A stretch of DNA of 64,000 nucleotides from NCBI RefSeq assembly GCF_038502225.1, contig NW_027195225.1:43501-107500 (forward strand), given 5' to 3'. Both the position numbers and the translations under genes were made by a program. The DNA comes from Cherax quadricarinatus (Eukaryota; Arthropoda; Malacostraca; Decapoda; Parastacidae). The notes beneath the pieces are model-generated. The model had not been told where the DNA came from. It did not search any database and saw nothing but the letters and a program-made list of their open reading frames with translations. Positions 23,150 to 33,879 of this stretch are shown here, one piece after another; within the stretch, counting starts at the first letter, position 1; every line of letters starts with the position of its first letter.

Positions 23150-23683
23150 ATGTTTGTTGAGGTGATGGAGGTGATGGAGGAGATGGAGTTGTCCTCCAGC
23201 CGGGTATTCCTTGACCTGACCTGGCCTGGCTCCACCAGAGGAAGACTCCACATCCAGCTGAATACTGACACCTCACTGGCCAGACAGTTTATGTTGTTGT
23301 GTACTGGACAACATCCATCAGGCTCCTCCTTCCTCAACACTAAACTGTTGGAGGTGACGAAGAAGGGTGAACCAGGAGAGTGTGTGAGAGGTGGAGACTA
23401 CCAGTATAATAATGGTCGTGGAGGACAACCATTGCTGGCTCACCAGCGTTATCAAAAATACCAGGAGTCAGGCAGTGCTGGTGCTGTGTGGTCATGGAGT
23501 GTGCCATGGAGAAGCTACAGTGCACAGTTTGTCATCAGCACCAGGGACCGCACAGATCGTGACAAGTGGTCCAATGTCTTTGGTGAGGTAGTGAGTGGTC
23601 TGGATGTGGTGAGAGCAGCAGTCAACCACAGTGACATTACAGAGGTGACTGTGGTAGACTGTGGTGTTGTCTTGACTCTCTAG
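23150..23683 (+). CDS. Diverged cyclophilin-like domain, probable terminal exon
   Basis: About 177 codons ending at TAG 23681-23683. The pattern is that of a cyclophilin (peptidyl-prolyl isomerase) barrel: VFLDLT near the start, GRLHIQLNTD, LARQFMLLCTGQ, VRGGDYQYNNGRGGQ, SAQFVIST, VFGEVVSGLDVV and VVDCG at the end, all in family order. By eye, the catalytic Arg of FHRxIP is gone (TKLLEV there), the Gln of SQFFI is kept, the Trp is kept and the His after it is missing because the loop is shortened. Isomerase activity is therefore doubtful and a binding role is more likely. ATG 23150 sits right after a possible splice acceptor, and the domain starts at once, so this is probably the last exon of a larger protein. 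The alternative is a processed or single-exon copy. It is the only convincing host gene sequence in the window. Confidence 0.65.
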   Translation: MFVEVMEVMEEMELSSSRVFLDLTWPGSTRGRLHIQLNTDTSLARQFMLLCTGQHPSGSSFLNTKLLEVTKKGEPGECVRGGDYQYNNGRGGQPLLAHQRYQKYQESGSAGAVWSWSVPWRSYSAQFVISTRDRTDRDKWSNVFGEVVSGLDVVRAAVNHSDITEVTVVDCGVVLTL

Positions 23684-23689
23684 TTCACT

Positions 23690-24016
23690 CTACCATCACT
23701 GTTGTGTGCCACCGTCACTGTTGTGTGTCACCATCACTGTTGTGTGTCACCATCACTGTTGTGTGTCACCATCACTGTTGTGTGTCACCATCACTGTTGT
23801 GTGTCACCATCACTGTTGTGTGTCACCATCACTGTTGTGTCACCATCACTGTTGTGTGTCACCATCACTGTTGTGTGTCACCATCACTGTTGTGTGTCAC
23901 CATCACTGTTGTGTGTCACCATCACTGTTGTGTGTCACCATCACTGTTGTGTGTCACCATCACTGTTGTGTGTCACCATCACTGTTGTGTGTCACCATCA
24001 CTGTTGTGTGTCACAG
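23690..24016 (+). repeat. 19-bp minisatellite in probable 3' UTR
   Basis: About 17 copies of CACTGTTGTGTGTCACCAT starting 7 bp after the cyclophilin-like stop codon. One unit lacks TGTG. Three open frames across it are by-products of the 19-bp period. Confidence 0.95.
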
Positions 24017-24024
24017 TTTATATT

Positions 24025-24030
24025 AATAAA
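24025..24030 (+). terminator. Candidate polyadenylation signal
   Basis: AATAAA occurs 342 bp after the stop codon of the cyclophilin-like exon, just beyond the 19-bp array. If used, the array is transcribed as 3' UTR. No GT-rich downstream element is obvious, and the flanking DNA is AT-rich, so chance is possible. Confidence 0.35.
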
Positions 24031-24756
24031 TCTACACAAACATACTGTACATTCTACCAAGAAAAAATTCATTATTCTTGATATTATTGTCAACTCGTTC
24101 CTTCTGTTATGCTTCACCATCACAATGTTGGGCTCTATCACCTGGACCCAGATGTTTTAACTACTGTTCAGTGGGTTATGAGTTGCATAATAAACTTATC
24201 AAATAAAAATAACAGAAGTTTAATTAACATTTAACAATAATAATGATTTACCAGGAAGTTAAGGAAAACCTGTTAAATTATAGTTAAGAAAATAACAACC
24301 TGTTATAATAACTACGTTTATCTTTATCACTAACAATTGTAACAATAAATTATTTAAATGGTATAAATTCTGTAATAATTTATGTTCACAACATTACAGA
24401 AAATAGTTTAATTTACATTATAATACAATAATTTGTAATGTTAATTAACACAGATTTTCTCAGGATAATAAAACTATTGATTATTATTATATCCGTAGTA
24501 CAGCATTTATACTACGGGGATAATACAGCACCTGGGAGGTAATTCAAGAGAGGGGGAGCCCCAGTTCCTTGTATCAAGAGCCCTTTACTGTAATCAAAGC
24601 ACCATGATGGAAGTGCAAAAAATAAGGACATTCCCAGTCAAGGGCTGGAAGCCCTTAGTGTGTTTGGAAGCCTTTACCAGGGACATGACTGTCTATAATG
24701 TGACTCACTTGGTAAGGACATTAATTATACATGTCACTGAGTCTGTGATGGAAGAT
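24031..24756. other. AT-rich spacer, no gene seen
   Basis: AT-rich DNA to about 24500. The stretch 24535-24755 is less AT-rich, with GAGAGGGGGAGCCCCAGTTC and similar blocks that look like an old dispersed repeat. I could not assign it to a family. Confidence 0.5.
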
Positions 24757-25412
24757 TACAGTATTGACTTGATACAGTATTGACTCGATACACTATTGAC
24801 TTGATACAGTATTGACTTGATACAGTATTGACTTGATACAGTATTGACTCGATACAGTATTGACTCGATACAGTATTGACTCGATACAGTATTGACTTGA
24901 TACAGTATTGACTTGATACAGTATTGACTTGATACAGTATTGACTCGATACAGTATTGACTCGATACAGTATTGACTCGATACAGTATTGACTCGATACA
25001 GTATTGACTCGATACAGTATTGACTCAATACAGTTTTGACTTGATACAGTATTTATATGATACAGTATTGACTCAATACAGTTTTGACTTGATGCAGTAT
25101 TTATATGATACAGTATTGACTCGATACAGTGTTTACAAGATACAGTATTTATATGATACAGTATTGATCGATACAGTATTTATATGATACGGTACTGACT
25201 CGACACAGTATTGACTTGATACAGTATTTACATGATACAGTATTTACAAGATACAGTATTTACAAGATACAGTATTTACAAGATACAGTATTTACAAGAT
25301 ACAGTATTTACAAGATACAGTATTTACAAGATACAGTATTTACAAGATACAGTATTTACAAGATACAGTATTTACAAGATACAGTATTTACAAGATACAG
25401 TATTTACAAGAT
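24757..25412. repeat. 16-bp minisatellite changing unit type along its length
   Basis: The left part (24757-25035) uses TACAGTATTGACTTGA and TACAGTATTGACTCGA; a mixed zone (25035-25225) contains TATTTATATGA and other variants; the right part (25225-25412) is almost pure TACAGTATTTACAAGA. All units are 16 bp with a fixed TACAGTATT core. About 41 copies. Confidence 0.95.
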
Positions 25413-25504
25413 ATGCTCTATACATTTTTATTCATTATCAATGTTGTTTTATAATATACTGACAAAATTTCATGCTGGTTAATTTATTAGTGGACAAAAT
25501 TCTT

Positions 25505-25715
25505 CAATTTTAATTTTTTTTTTAATAACATTGGCTATCTCCCACCTAGGTAGGGGGACCCTGATAAAAGAAACACTTTCACCATCATTCACTGAATAAC
25601 TGTCTTGCCAAAAGTGCTCAGACATTACAGGTCAAATAACTGTCTGAACTGCAACACTACACACCTCTCTTTCAGAGTGCAGTCACTGTATTTTCCATCT
25701 CCACGACTAATGTGG
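25505..25715 (-). mobile_element. RTE-like LINE 3' end fragment
   Basis: A T-rich tract (antisense tail) is followed by CTCCCACCTAGGTAGGG and ACTTTCACCATCATTCACT, then a Cys/His-free 3' UTR that matches 26345-26510 of the RTE-like element with scattered differences. It is a 5'-truncated copy. Confidence 0.75.
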
Positions 25716-26319
25716 AAAATTTTGAATTTTTCGGAAGTCAACCTGTGTAATTTTGTATAAAATAGTACTGTATTAAAATGATGCTGATTTGACCCTTGGA
25801 GAAATTTTGAAAAAAAGTGTGTTGCGGGGACAGCTGGGTCGGAGGGACAGGACACCATAATGAAAAATAGTGGAAGACCGGTCTGAATAACTGGCTAATT
25901 CAGTTCATCGTCATCGGAGCTAAATTGTAATGGAACAGCCTCAGATGACCAGAAAATAATTCAGTGATGCTCTACACTGCAGATTGTGAAGAAAATAATT
26001 AAAACCACTAAAAATATAGTGGATAAATTTGAAAATATAAAGGGAGGCAAGTGACTTCCTACAGTGTGCCGTTCCCTTTGTTCAGTAATTTTACGTTGGC
26101 CTTCGTATGTCTTGCTGGCTTTGTAGCATTAGGGTGTGTTCTACCGGTGGTCCTATTTGGTAAGTTAATACCAGGAATTTTGTATGTTCACGTTAGGTGG
26201 ATACATGTTTGACATTAACTATATCAGACTCCCAATCTATTTCAACAAGTCAACTCCAATTGATACAGTCCTCATATAAACAATTTTTACCAAAACTACT
26301 TGTTTCTTAAATTATTTTT
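25716..26319. other. Spacer, no gene seen
   Basis: No feature could be supported here. The sequence is of moderate AT content with no tandem repeats and no recognisable domain in any frame. Confidence 0.5.
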
Positions 26320-26752
26320 TTTAATTATTATCACACTGGCCGATTCCCACCAAGGCAGGGTGGCCCGAAAAAGAAAAACTTTCACCATCATTCACTCCAT
26401 CACTGTCTTGCCAGAAGGGTGCTTTACACTACAGTTTTTAAACTGCAACATTAACACCCCTCCTTCAGAGTGCAGGCACTGTACTTCCCATCTCCAGGAC
26501 TCAAGTCCGGCCTGCCGGTTTCCCTGAACCCCTTCATAAATGTTACTTTGCTCACACTCCAACAGCACGTCAAGTATTAAAAACCATTTGTCTCCATTCA
26601 CTCCTATCAAACACGCTCACACATGCCTGCTGGAAGTCCAAGCCCCTCGCACACAAAACCTCCTTTACCCCCTCTCTCCAACCTTTCCTAGGCCGACCCC
26701 TACCCCGCCTTCCTTCCACTACAGACTGATACACTCTTGAAGTCATTCTGTT

Positions 26753-29383
26753 TCACTCCATTCTCTCTACATGTCCGAACCACCTCAACAACCCTTCCTC
26801 AGCCCTCTGGACAACAGTTTTGGTAATCCCGCACCTCCTCCTAACTTCCAAACTACGAATTCTCTGCATTATATTCACACCACACATTGCCCTCAGACAT
26901 GACATCTCCACTGCCTCCAGCCTTCTCCTCGCTGCAACATTCATCACCCATGCTTCACATCCATATAAGAGCGTTGGTAAAACTATACTCTCATACATTT
27001 CCCTCTTTGCCTCCAAGGACAAAGTTCTTTGTCTCCACAGACTCCTAAGTGCACCACTCACTCTTTTTCCCTCATCAATTCTATGATTCACCTCATCTTT
27101 CATAGACCCATCCGCTGACACGTCCACTCCCAAATATCTGAATACATTCACCTCCTCCATACTCTCTCCCTCCAATCTGATATTCAATCTTTCATCACCT
27201 AATCTTTTTGTTATCCTCATAACCTTACTCTTTCCCGTATTCACCTTTAATTTTCTTCTTTTGCACACCCTACCAAACTCATCCACCAATCTCTGCAACT
27301 TCTCTTCAGAATCTCCCAAGAGCACAGTGTCATCAGCAAAGAGCAGCTGTGACAACTCCCACTTTGTGTGTGATTCTTTATCTTTTAACTCCACGCCTCT
27401 TGCCAAGACCCTCGCATTCACTTCTCTTACAACCCCATCTATAAATATATTAAACAACCACGGCGACATCACACATCCCTGTCTAAGGCCTACTTTTACT
27501 GGGAAATAATTTCCCTCTCTCCTACATACTCTAACTTGAGCCTCACTATCCTCGTAAAAACTCTTCACTGCTTTCAGTAACCTACCTCCTACACCATACA
27601 CTTGCAACATCTGCCACATTGCCCCCCTATCCACCCTGTCATATGCCTTTTCCAAATCCATAAATGCCACAAAGACCTCTTTAGCCTTATCTAAATACTG
27701 TTCACTTATATGTTTCACTGTAAACACCTGGTCCACACACCCCCTATTCCTAAAGCCTCCTTGTTCATCTGCTATCCTATTCTCCGTCTTACTCTTAATT
27801 CTTTCAATAATAACTCTACCATACACTTTACCAGGTATACTCAGCAGACTTATCCCCCTATAATTTTTGCACTCTCTTTTATCCCCTTTGCCTTTATACA
27901 AAGGAACTATGCATGCTCTCTGCCAATCCCTAGGCACCTTACCCTCTTCCATACATTTATTAAATAATTGCACCAACCACTCCAAAACTATATCCCCACC
28001 TGCTTTTAACATTTCTATCTTTATCCCATCAATCCCGGCTGCCTTACCCCCTTTCATTTTACCTACTGCCTCACGAACTTCCCTCACACTCACAACTGGC
28101 TCTTCCTCACTCCTACAAGATGTTATTCCTCCTTGTCCTATACACGAAATCACAGCTTCCCTATCTTCATCAACATTTAACAATTCCTCAAAATATTCCC
28201 TCCTTCTTCCCAATACCTCTAACTCTCCATTTAATAACTCTCCTCTCCTATTTTTAACTGACAAATCCATTTGTTCTCAAGGCTTTCTTAACTTGTTAAT
28301 CTCACTCCAAAACTTTTTCTTATTTTCAACAAAATTTGTTGATAACATCTCACCCACTCTCTCATTTGCTCTCTTTTTACATTGCTTCACCACTCTCTTA
28401 ACCTCTCTCTTTTTCTCCATATACTCTTCCCTCCTTGCATCACTTCTACTTTGTAAAAACTTCTCATATGCTAACTTTTTCTCCCTTACTACTCTCTTTA
28501 CATCATCATTCCACCAATCGCTCCTCTTCCCTCCCACACCCACTTTCCTGTAACCACAAACTTCTGCTGAACACTCCAACACTACATTTTTAAACCTACC
28601 CCATACCTCTTCGACCCCATTGCCTATGCTCTCATTAGCCCATCTATCCTCCAATAGCTGTTTATGTCTTACCCTAACTGCCTCCTCTTTTAGTTTATAA
28701 ACCTTCACCTCTCTCTTCCCTGATGCTTCTATTCTCCTTGTATCCCATGTACCTTTTACTCTCAATGTAGCTACAACTAGAAAGTGATCTGATATATCTG
28801 TGGCCCCTCTATAAACATGTACATCCTGAAGTCTACTCAACAGTCTTTTATCTACCAATACATAATCCAACAAACTACTGTCATTTCGCCCTACATCATA
28901 TCTTGTATACTTATTTATCCTCTTTTTCTTAAAATATGTATTACCTATAACTAAACCCCTTTCTATACAAAATTTAATCAAAGGGCTCCCATTATCATTT
29001 ACACCTGGCACCCCAAACTTACCTACCACACCCTCTCTAAAAGTTTCTCCTACTTTAGCATTCAGGTCCCCTATCACAATTACTCTCTCACTTGGTTCAA
29101 ACGCTCCTATACATTCACTTAACATCTCCCAAAATCTCTCTCTCTCCTCTGCATTCCTCTCTTCTCCAGGTGCATACACGCTTATTATGACCCACTTCTC
29201 GCATCGAACCTTTACTTTAATCCACATAATTCTTGAATTTACACATTCATATTCTCTTTTCTCCTTCCATAACTGATCATTCAACATTACTGCTACCCCT
29301 TCCTTTGCTCTAACTCTCTCAGATACTCCAGATTTAATCCCATTTATTTCCCCCCACTGAAACTCCATATGTAATGCATACAT
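26753..29383 (-). pseudogene. RTE-like endonuclease-reverse transcriptase, one nonsense codon
   Basis: Endonuclease part 29383-28280: GVSERVRAKEGVAVML, VISVYAPG, VIVIGDLNAKVG, YTRYDVGRNDSSLLDYVLV and the final SDHFLV. RT part 28270-26753: MKGGKAAGIDGI, NYRGISLLSIPGKVY, motif A FMDLEKAYDRVDR, VGLRQGCVMSPWLF, catalytic FADD and the FRYLGVDVSADGSMKDE block; it ends with RRCGITKTVVQRAEEGLLRW (split: RRCGITKTVV, EGLLRWFGHVERM). The two parts are in the same frame, separated only by TGA at 28279-28277. CGA to TGA decay of an arginine codon is the simplest explanation. N-terminal endonuclease codons lie beyond the inserted LINE at 32877-33010. Catalytic residues are otherwise intact. Confidence 0.85.
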
Positions 29384-29384
29384 A

Positions 29385-32300
29385 GGTCAATGTGAGACAA
29401 TACAGCCATTATTATCTCAAACACTACCAAACAGGTGCATACACTGTACTAAAGTACGCATGAAAAACAGAAAAGGCACCTTATGTAAAATGTGTAAGGG
29501 GTGGGTGCATGTTGGATGTATGTACAATTATAGCAACGGTGCCAGAATTCATTTTGTGTGTAACAAATGCACTTTGGCACAGTTACCCTTTAGCAGTGAT
29601 GACATTGATCTACCTAATTTTAATACAAATGACCCATTGCCATATATTGATGATTATGATTGTTTTATGAAAACAGGCCTTCACTTTATTCATGTCAATG
29701 CAAGATCACTTCTTCCTAAATTGGCAGAGATTAGGATTCTAGCTAACAAAATTAGGGCGGCAGTTATAACCATCTCTGAATCTTGGTTGGATGATACGGT
29801 GACTGACGACGAGGTCAAAATAGATGGTTACAATATAAAACGCTTAGATAGGAACAGAAAGGGTGGTGGAGTATGTGCCTACATTAGAAATGACTTAGCT
29901 TACAACCCAAGACCTGATTTAAATAACAATAAACTGGAGATTCTATGGTTTGAAGTGCTGCTTCCTAAGACCAAACCCATCTTAGTAGGAACTAGTTACC
30001 GCCCTCCTACCCAGGACCAGTTCTTAGAAGACTTTTCCAGAGTCTTGTCCGGAGTTGAAAACAATTGCGAGACAATAATACTGGGCGACTTTAATATCTG
30101 TTTTCAGCAGCAAAATAACGGGCTATGCAAAAGGTATAAGCAAATTCTAGGATTAAATAGTTACACTCAACTAATTAATACTCCAACCCGGATCACACAG
30201 TTCTCAGCCACCCTAATTGACCACATACTTTGTAACCGCGCTGAGAACATTAGTCAGTCAGGCGTCATTACCACAGGTCTTAGTGATCATTTCATCATTT
30301 ACTGCACCAGGAAAATAACTAGGGATAGGATAGGCCTACACAGGACAATAAAAATGAGGTCAACTAGAAACTACAGTAAAGAAACACTGGTAAATAGGCT
30401 ACACAATTGTGACTAGACAGAGATAACAAGTTGCACGGACGTAAACGATGCCTGGGAAAAATTCAAAACAATGTTCACTACCATCCTTGATAATATTGCA
30501 CCAGTTAAAGAGGTTAGGATTAAACGAAGAACTGAACCCTGGATGACTACTGAGATATTAGATAATATGAAATTCAGAGACCAGCTGCTAAAAAGATTTA
30601 AAGCAAACAGACAGGATATTGCAGCACTAAATGAATTCCAAAGGGTGAGGAACAGAGTACAGAGACTTATAAAAGGAGCAAAGGCAAAGCACTACTGCTC
30701 AAAAATTGAAGAGTATAAGCATAACCCCAGAAAGCTCTGGCAACAACTAAAACAGTTGGGGTATAGCCATAAGCCAGTAGATAGGTCTAACATAGTACTC
30801 ACTATCGATAATGAGGTATGCCACGAAACATCTAAGGTGGCAAATTGCTTTAATTCCTACTACACATCTGTTGCATCAACACTAGTAAGTAAACTACCAG
30901 CTGCATCAAATACCTTTAACACAGACTCTGATAAGTTTCAAACATACTATACCAATAAAGGGGTAACCCCAAACAGTTGTCAACTAGTAAGTGTATCTCA
31001 TGACTTTATTCAAAAAGAACTAAGCAGGTTAAACCCAACTAAGAGCACAGGCCCTGATAACATCCCGTCTAAGTTCCTAAAAGATGGTGCTTCTGAACTG
31101 TCAATCCCTATTGCTCACATAATAAATCTATCAATCACCACTAATACAGTACCGGAGGGGTTCAAGGAGGCCAGAGTTACTCCTATCTTCAAGAAAAATA
31201 GTAGGTCTGATGTAAGCAACTATAGGCCTGTTAGTATACTCAGTATAATATCTAAAATTCTAGAGAGAGCGGTGTATTCTCAAGTAGTTAAGTACCTTAA
31301 TGACAACAACATTCTCCATAGCAATCAATCGGGCTTTAGAAGATCCTACTCAACCGACACCTCCCTTATTAATCTGATGGATTACCTGAGAACTGAAATG
31401 TCAAAGGGGAACCTCATAGGCATGGTAACCTTAGACCTGCAAAAGGCCTTCGATACTGTCAACCACAATATATTATGTAATAAACTTAAAGCTATCGGTA
31501 TAGGTTCTGTAGACTGGTTTAAGTCCTACCTTAGCAACAGGAGACAAATAGTCAAAATCAACAAAACAGAATCAGAACCCCTGCCGATAACATGTGGAGT
31601 TCCCCAAGGTAGTATTCTGGGTCCCTTATTATTCTTATGTTATGTCAATGATATGCCTATCAGTGTCAAGTGCAAACTCCTACTGTATGCAGATGACAGT
31701 GCTCTGTTAGTGTCAGGTAAAGACCCACAAGATATTGCTAATGTTTTAACACTGGAACTGGAGTCCTGCAGCAAATGGTTAGTAGACAACAAACTATCAT
31801 TACACCTAGGGAAAACTGAAGCCATTCTCTTTGGCACGAAACATAAACTGAGAAGGGTAAATAATTTTAATGTTCAATGTAATGGGGAGCCCATCACTTT
31901 GGTTTCATCAGTAAAATATTTGGGAATCCCCTTTGACCCATGCATGTCAGGAGAATTGATAGGGAACAGTGTAGTAAAGAAACCGAATGCCAAACTGAAG
32001 TTCCTGTATAGACAAGCACAGTGTCTACCTACTGAGGCTCGCAGGACCCTATGTCTAGCCCTTATACAATGCCATATGGATTACGCTTGCTCTTCTTGGT
32101 ACTCTGCCTTGACAAAAAAACTGAAAGATAGACTGCAAATCACACAGAACAAAATCGTAAGATTCATCCTGGGGCTGGGACCAAGAGAACATGTAGGCCA
32201 GGATGAATTACACCAGTTGGATATGCTGAATGTTGAAGACAGAGTAAAACAACTAAAGCTAAATCATGTTTATAAAATTGCTCACAAACAATGTCCAGAA

Positions 32301-32842
32301 TATCTTGCTGTCAAATTTGTCAAGGTTGGGAACCAAAGCAATCATAGTACTAGGGGGAGAGAGCACAACTTTGTAGTACCCACAGTCATTGGCCAGGCTT
32401 CAAACACCTTTTATTGTACAGCAATAAAGGAATGGAACAGACTACCCGCACATGTCAAAGCCAGTCATAGCGTGAACCAGTTCAAGAAGAGTGCCAAAAG
32501 GTGTCTGATGAATGTAGCTACAGAAAGGGAGGGGAATGATTTTCTATTTTTTAGCTAACATACGTGTAAATTTTACCTTATTCCTTGTAATGACCCTCGT
32601 ATTGTAGATAGTCTTAATGACCTTGGTGTAGCTGATAGTCTTTTTAGTATGATAATAAGATGTTATCTTCATTGTAGAATAATAAGAAAATATTATAACC
32701 TTTATACTATAATAATAAGGTAAAAGGACCCCAATGGAAATAAGTCACTCTGTCTGACTTTTTTGGGTTATCCTAGGTTCTCTACACATATGCTGCTATG
32801 TATGATAATTCTATGTAACTGTATTTGTGTATACCTGAATAA

Positions 32843-32876
<34 letters not shown>
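29385..32876 (+). mobile_element. PHD-finger LINE (L2/Rex-type) with (ACTT)n tail
   Basis: This + strand LINE is inserted in the RTE endonuclease. It has a zinc-finger/endonuclease/RT coding region (about 29404-32558), a 3' UTR and a tail of eight or so ACTT units at 32843-32873. The 3' UTR segment 32727-32777 resembles the 3' part of the SINE at 9619-9917. The left end may be 5'-truncated, since an open frame already exists at the junction. Confidence 0.83.
29404..32558 (+). pseudogene. LINE ORF2 with PHD-like finger, endonuclease and RT; one frameshift
   Basis: The N-terminus has a C4HC3 pattern: RCIHC, then LCKMCKGWVHVGC and VCNKC, which is a PHD-like zinc finger. The first two cysteines lie before ATG 29460, so the true start is probably upstream of it. 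Endonuclease blocks follow: HFIHVNARSLLPKL, ISESWLD, TSYRPP, ILGDFNIC, LSDHFI. The first frame stops at 30416 and the RT resumes in another frame around 30471: KSTGPDNIPSKFLK, NYRPVSILSIISKILE, SGFRRSYSTDTSL, motif A LDLQKAFDTVNHNIL, GVPQGSILGPLLF, catalytic YADD, and WNRLP near the end. A small indel between about 30400 and 30470 separates the two. Total length about 1,050 codons. Confidence 0.85.
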
Positions 32877-33430
32877 CCCCTTCAGCTTTGTTTCGCTTAG
32901 GGCCAGGACATCCAACTTCTTTTCATTCATAACATCAGCAATCATCTGTTTCTTGTCATCTGCACTACATCCACGCACATTTAAGCATCCCAGTTTTATA
33001 AAGTTCTTCTTCTTCTCTTTTTTAGTAAATGTCTACAGGAGAAGGGGTTACTAGCCCATTGCTCCCGGCATTTTAGTCGCCTCATACGACACGCATGGCT
33101 TACGGAGGAAAGATTCTTTTCCACTTCCCCATGGACAATAGAAGAAATAAAGAAGAACAAGAGCTATTTAGAAAAAGGAGAAAAACCTAGATGTATGTAT
33201 ATATATATGCATGTGCATGTCTGTGAAGTGTGACAAAAGTGTAAGTAGGAGTAGCAAGATATCCCTGTTATCTAGCGTGTTTATGAGACAGAAAAAGAAA
33301 CCAGCAATCCTACCATCATGCAAAACAGTTACAGGTTTCTGTTTCAGTCATCTGGCAGGACGGTAGTACTTCCCTGGGTGGTTGCTGTCTACCAACCTAC
33401 TACTACTACTGTTTCTTAAATGTAATGATT
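32877..33430 (-). mobile_element. 5' part of the split RTE-like LINE
   Basis: Antisense codons for the endonuclease N-terminus occupy 32877-33010 (GCLNVRGCSADDKKQMIADV, then LDVLALSETKLKG). Beyond it lies 5' UTR-like sequence with AGGAGAAGGGGTTACTAG and CTTACGGAGGAAAGATTC blocks also present at 41270-41350. The exact 5' end is not clear. Confidence 0.78.
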
Positions 33431-33655
33431 AATTTTAGGTCCCAGCTGATGTGAGTGTGGAATGAGGTTGTGGATATCAAGGGAGACACGTTCCTTGTGA
33501 CCTAGAGTGTGTTAAAATCCCACCTACCTCAGAGGTGCAACAGAAATAGGTAAGTAATGTTTACCTTAGTTGTATCCTTAGCCCAAATTGCTTTTATGAA
33601 CGTAATAGTGAAGTTCATACAGGCAATTTCTCACAACTAAGTCTGGCTAACTGTT
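33431..33655. other. Spacer, no gene seen
   Basis: No feature could be supported in this stretch. It may still belong to the RTE 5' region. Confidence 0.4.
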
Positions 33656-33870
33656 TTCCCTAAATCCTTTCAAAAATATTACCATGGCCACACTCCAACA
33701 GCTTGTCAAGTCCTAAAAACTACTTGATTCCCTTCACTTTGATCTAACCCACTAACATAAGCCTCCTGAATACTCAAGCCTCTGCTATACTGCCTCCCTT
33801 CAGCACTTCCAGAGATGACACTTATCCTTCCTTCCACAGCAGATTAATACAACCTCTTGAACATACTACT
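33656..33870 (-). mobile_element. RTE-like LINE 3' UTR fragment
   Basis: Antisense sequence resembling 26525-26760 (CACACTCCAACAGC, CAAGTCCTAAAAACTACTTG, CTCCTGGAAT-like stretch, CTTCCTTCCAC). It is degraded and short and leads straight into the 34-bp minisatellite. Confidence 0.6.
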
Positions 33871-33879
33871 GAGGATCAA

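Larger units (their letters stand above)
26320..33430 (-). mobile_element. RTE-like LINE, split by a PHD-finger LINE
   Basis: The - strand element has three visible parts. Its 5' portion is at 33430-32877, where the start of the endonuclease reads LGCLNVRGCSADDKKQM and VLALSETKLKG. Its main part is 29384-26753 (rest of the endonuclease, then RT). Its 3' UTR is 26752-26320, with a T-rich antisense tail at about 26320-26335. A + strand LINE (29385-32876) sits inside the endonuclease, since the coding sequence stops at SETKLKG on one side and resumes at MEFQWGEINGIKSGVSERV on the other. The RTE name is based on the compact EN-RT layout and motif style; a tree would be needed to place it. Confidence 0.83.

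Noticed and set aside
23702..24160. Cys/Val/His repeat proteins after the cyclophilin-like exon
   Set aside because: Three parallel frames through a 19-bp minisatellite in probable 3' UTR.
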